From: Sulfuricella sp.
GTDB lineage: Bacteria; Pseudomonadota; Gammaproteobacteria; Burkholderiales; Sulfuricellaceae
Length of the DNA stretch: 33,574 bases
Assembly (NCBI GenBank): GCA_018336195.1
Contig: JAGXQV010000112.1
Location: forward strand, 1-33,574
Reading direction: 5' to 3'
The notes under the pieces: generated by a model
What the model was told of the DNA's origin: nothing
The model's database searches: none
The model's input: only the letters and a program-made list of their open reading frames with translations
Shown: in pieces, positions 32,730 to 33,574 of the stretch
Layout of the letters: every line of letters begins with the position of its first letter
Numbering within the stretch: position 1 is the first letter of the stretch
Program-made: the position numbers and the translations under genes

Positions 32730-33574
32730 ATGTGGAAATGCTCCGCCGGTACGTTTCCCAGGCGCTGCGGTAAGCGGCTTCCAGCGCGGCGGTGAAGCGC
32801 GCGGCATCGGCAAGGGGGGAGCGGCGCATCTGCTCGCGCAGGTTTTTGCGCAATTCTCGGCGTCTTTCCACGTCTTGTGCGAGGCGCACGGCGATGGCCA
32901 CGTAGTCGTCCGGCGTCGCGGCGCATAATTCGTCCAAACCCAGGGTTGCCAGGAGGCTCGCCCCGGAACGCGAGGCGGGCGGATAAGTCCCGCTCAGGCT
33001 GACTACCGGAATGCCCATCCACAGGGCGTGGCAGGTGGTGGTCGCGCCGTTGTAGGGGTAGCTGTCGAGAACGATATCGACTTCGCGGTGCAGCGCCAGG
33101 TATTCACCGAACGAACAGGTGGGGCGGATATCCAGGCGTTCCGCGGCGACTCCTTGCGCCGCGAAGGCCCGTTGCGCCACCCCGGTATCCTTGGCCAGCA
33201 CCAGCAGACGCGAGCCGGGCAGCGCGGCGAGAATGCGCGCCCATAGCGCCAGCATCTCCGGAGTCGTCTTGGCGAAATTGTTGAATGCTCCAAAGGTAAC
33301 GCGCCCGGACGCCGCTGACGGGACTTCGCCCGGTTCGGGGGCATCCGCCGGCGGACGGTAGCACCAGGCGGCATGGGGCAGACGCAGCAGCTTTTCAGTA
33401 TGGTAGCGTTCCGCGCCGGGTGGATCGGCAAGCGCGTCGCTGATCCGGTAATCCATTTGCGCGAGACCGCTGCTGTTGAGGTAGCCCAGCCAGGTCATTT
33501 GCAGTGGCGCGGGGCGGCGGGCGAAGATGCCCAGCCGCCCGCCGGCGGTGTGTCCGGCCAGATCGACGAGGATG
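32728..33574 (-). CDS. SPINDLY/OGT-type O-GlcNAc transferase-like protein, C-terminal part
   Basis: The C-terminal 282 residues of a leftward gene whose start is beyond the window. It matches the catalytic region of the bacterial SPINDLY/O-GlcNAc transferase family (GT41): VDLAGHTAGGRLGIFARRPAPLQ, TWLGYLNSSGLAQMDYRISD, TFGAFNNFAKTTPEMLALWARIL, DIVLDSYPYNGATTTCHALWMGIPVVSLSG. The TPR repeats usually found N-terminally would lie outside. These enzymes transfer a sugar to Ser/Thr of proteins. The position beside the pilin operon suggests pilus or flagellar protein glycosylation, an inference only. The C-terminus is complete. Confidence 0.9.
   Translation of the reverse strand, partial: ILVDLAGHTAGGRLGIFARRPAPLQMTWLGYLNSSGLAQMDYRISDALADPPGAERYHTEKLLRLPHAAWCYRPPADAPEPGEVPSAASGRVTFGAFNNFAKTTPEMLALWARILAALPGSRLLVLAKDTGVAQRAFAAQGVAAERLDIRPTCSFGEYLALHREVDIVLDSYPYNGATTTCHALWMGIPVVSLSGTYPPASRSGASLLATLGLDELCAATPDDYVAIAVRLAQDVERRRELRKNLREQMRRSPLADAARFTAALEAAYRSAWETYRRSIST

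Overview
The window looks like chromosome of a GC-rich (about 60%) betaproteobacterium, probably of the Nitrosomonadales/Gallionellales/Sulfuricellales type. Three things suggest this: the order dprA-smg-topA running divergently from def-fmt-rsmB-DUF4390-ntrY-ntrX, the linked cyaY / lptM-lysA block, and a beta/gamma-type minor-pilin operon ending in pilY1. No mobile element, CRISPR array, tRNA or rRNA was seen. The assignment comes from gene content and protein motifs only.

Left part (1-5.6 kb): the 3' end of parB, then a 407-bp gene-poor gap with inverted repeats, then a leftward cluster of an exported LysM protein, dprA, smg and topA. topA also has its own good sigma-70-like promoter. Middle part (5.6-14.4 kb): a rightward, tightly packed run of def, fmt, a 36-codon ORF, rsmB, a DUF4390 protein, an NtrY-type kinase, an NtrX-type regulator whose AAA+ core is visibly degenerate, and the potassium transporter kup. 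kup overlaps tail-to-tail with a leftward pair of LpxL/HtrB-type acyltransferases. Then come cyaY (leftward, with its own terminator) and lptM-lysA (rightward).

Right part (17.9-33.6 kb), more accessory in character: a strongly structured intergenic segment after lysA (candidate structured RNA); a BaeS/BaeR-type two-component pair; an 11-bp-periodic direct repeat just upstream of a secreted Thr/Ser-rich protein, plausibly the target of that pair; a leftward two-gene unit of an exported WD40/caspase-like protein and a glycine-zipper lipoprotein; then a rightward operon pilE-fimT/U-pilV-pilW-pilX-pilY1 for the type IV pilus tip and minor pilins. A bidirectional terminator separates pilY1 from a leftward SPINDLY/OGT-type glycosyltransferase cut by the window edge.

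The points most worth a second look are the candidate structured RNA at 17956-18054, the loss of ATPase and sigma-54 motifs in NtrX, the BaeSR / direct-repeat / secreted-protein module, the exported caspase-lipoprotein pair, inverted heptanucleotide repeats in the start region of pilX, and a tandemly duplicated domain inserted in PilY1.
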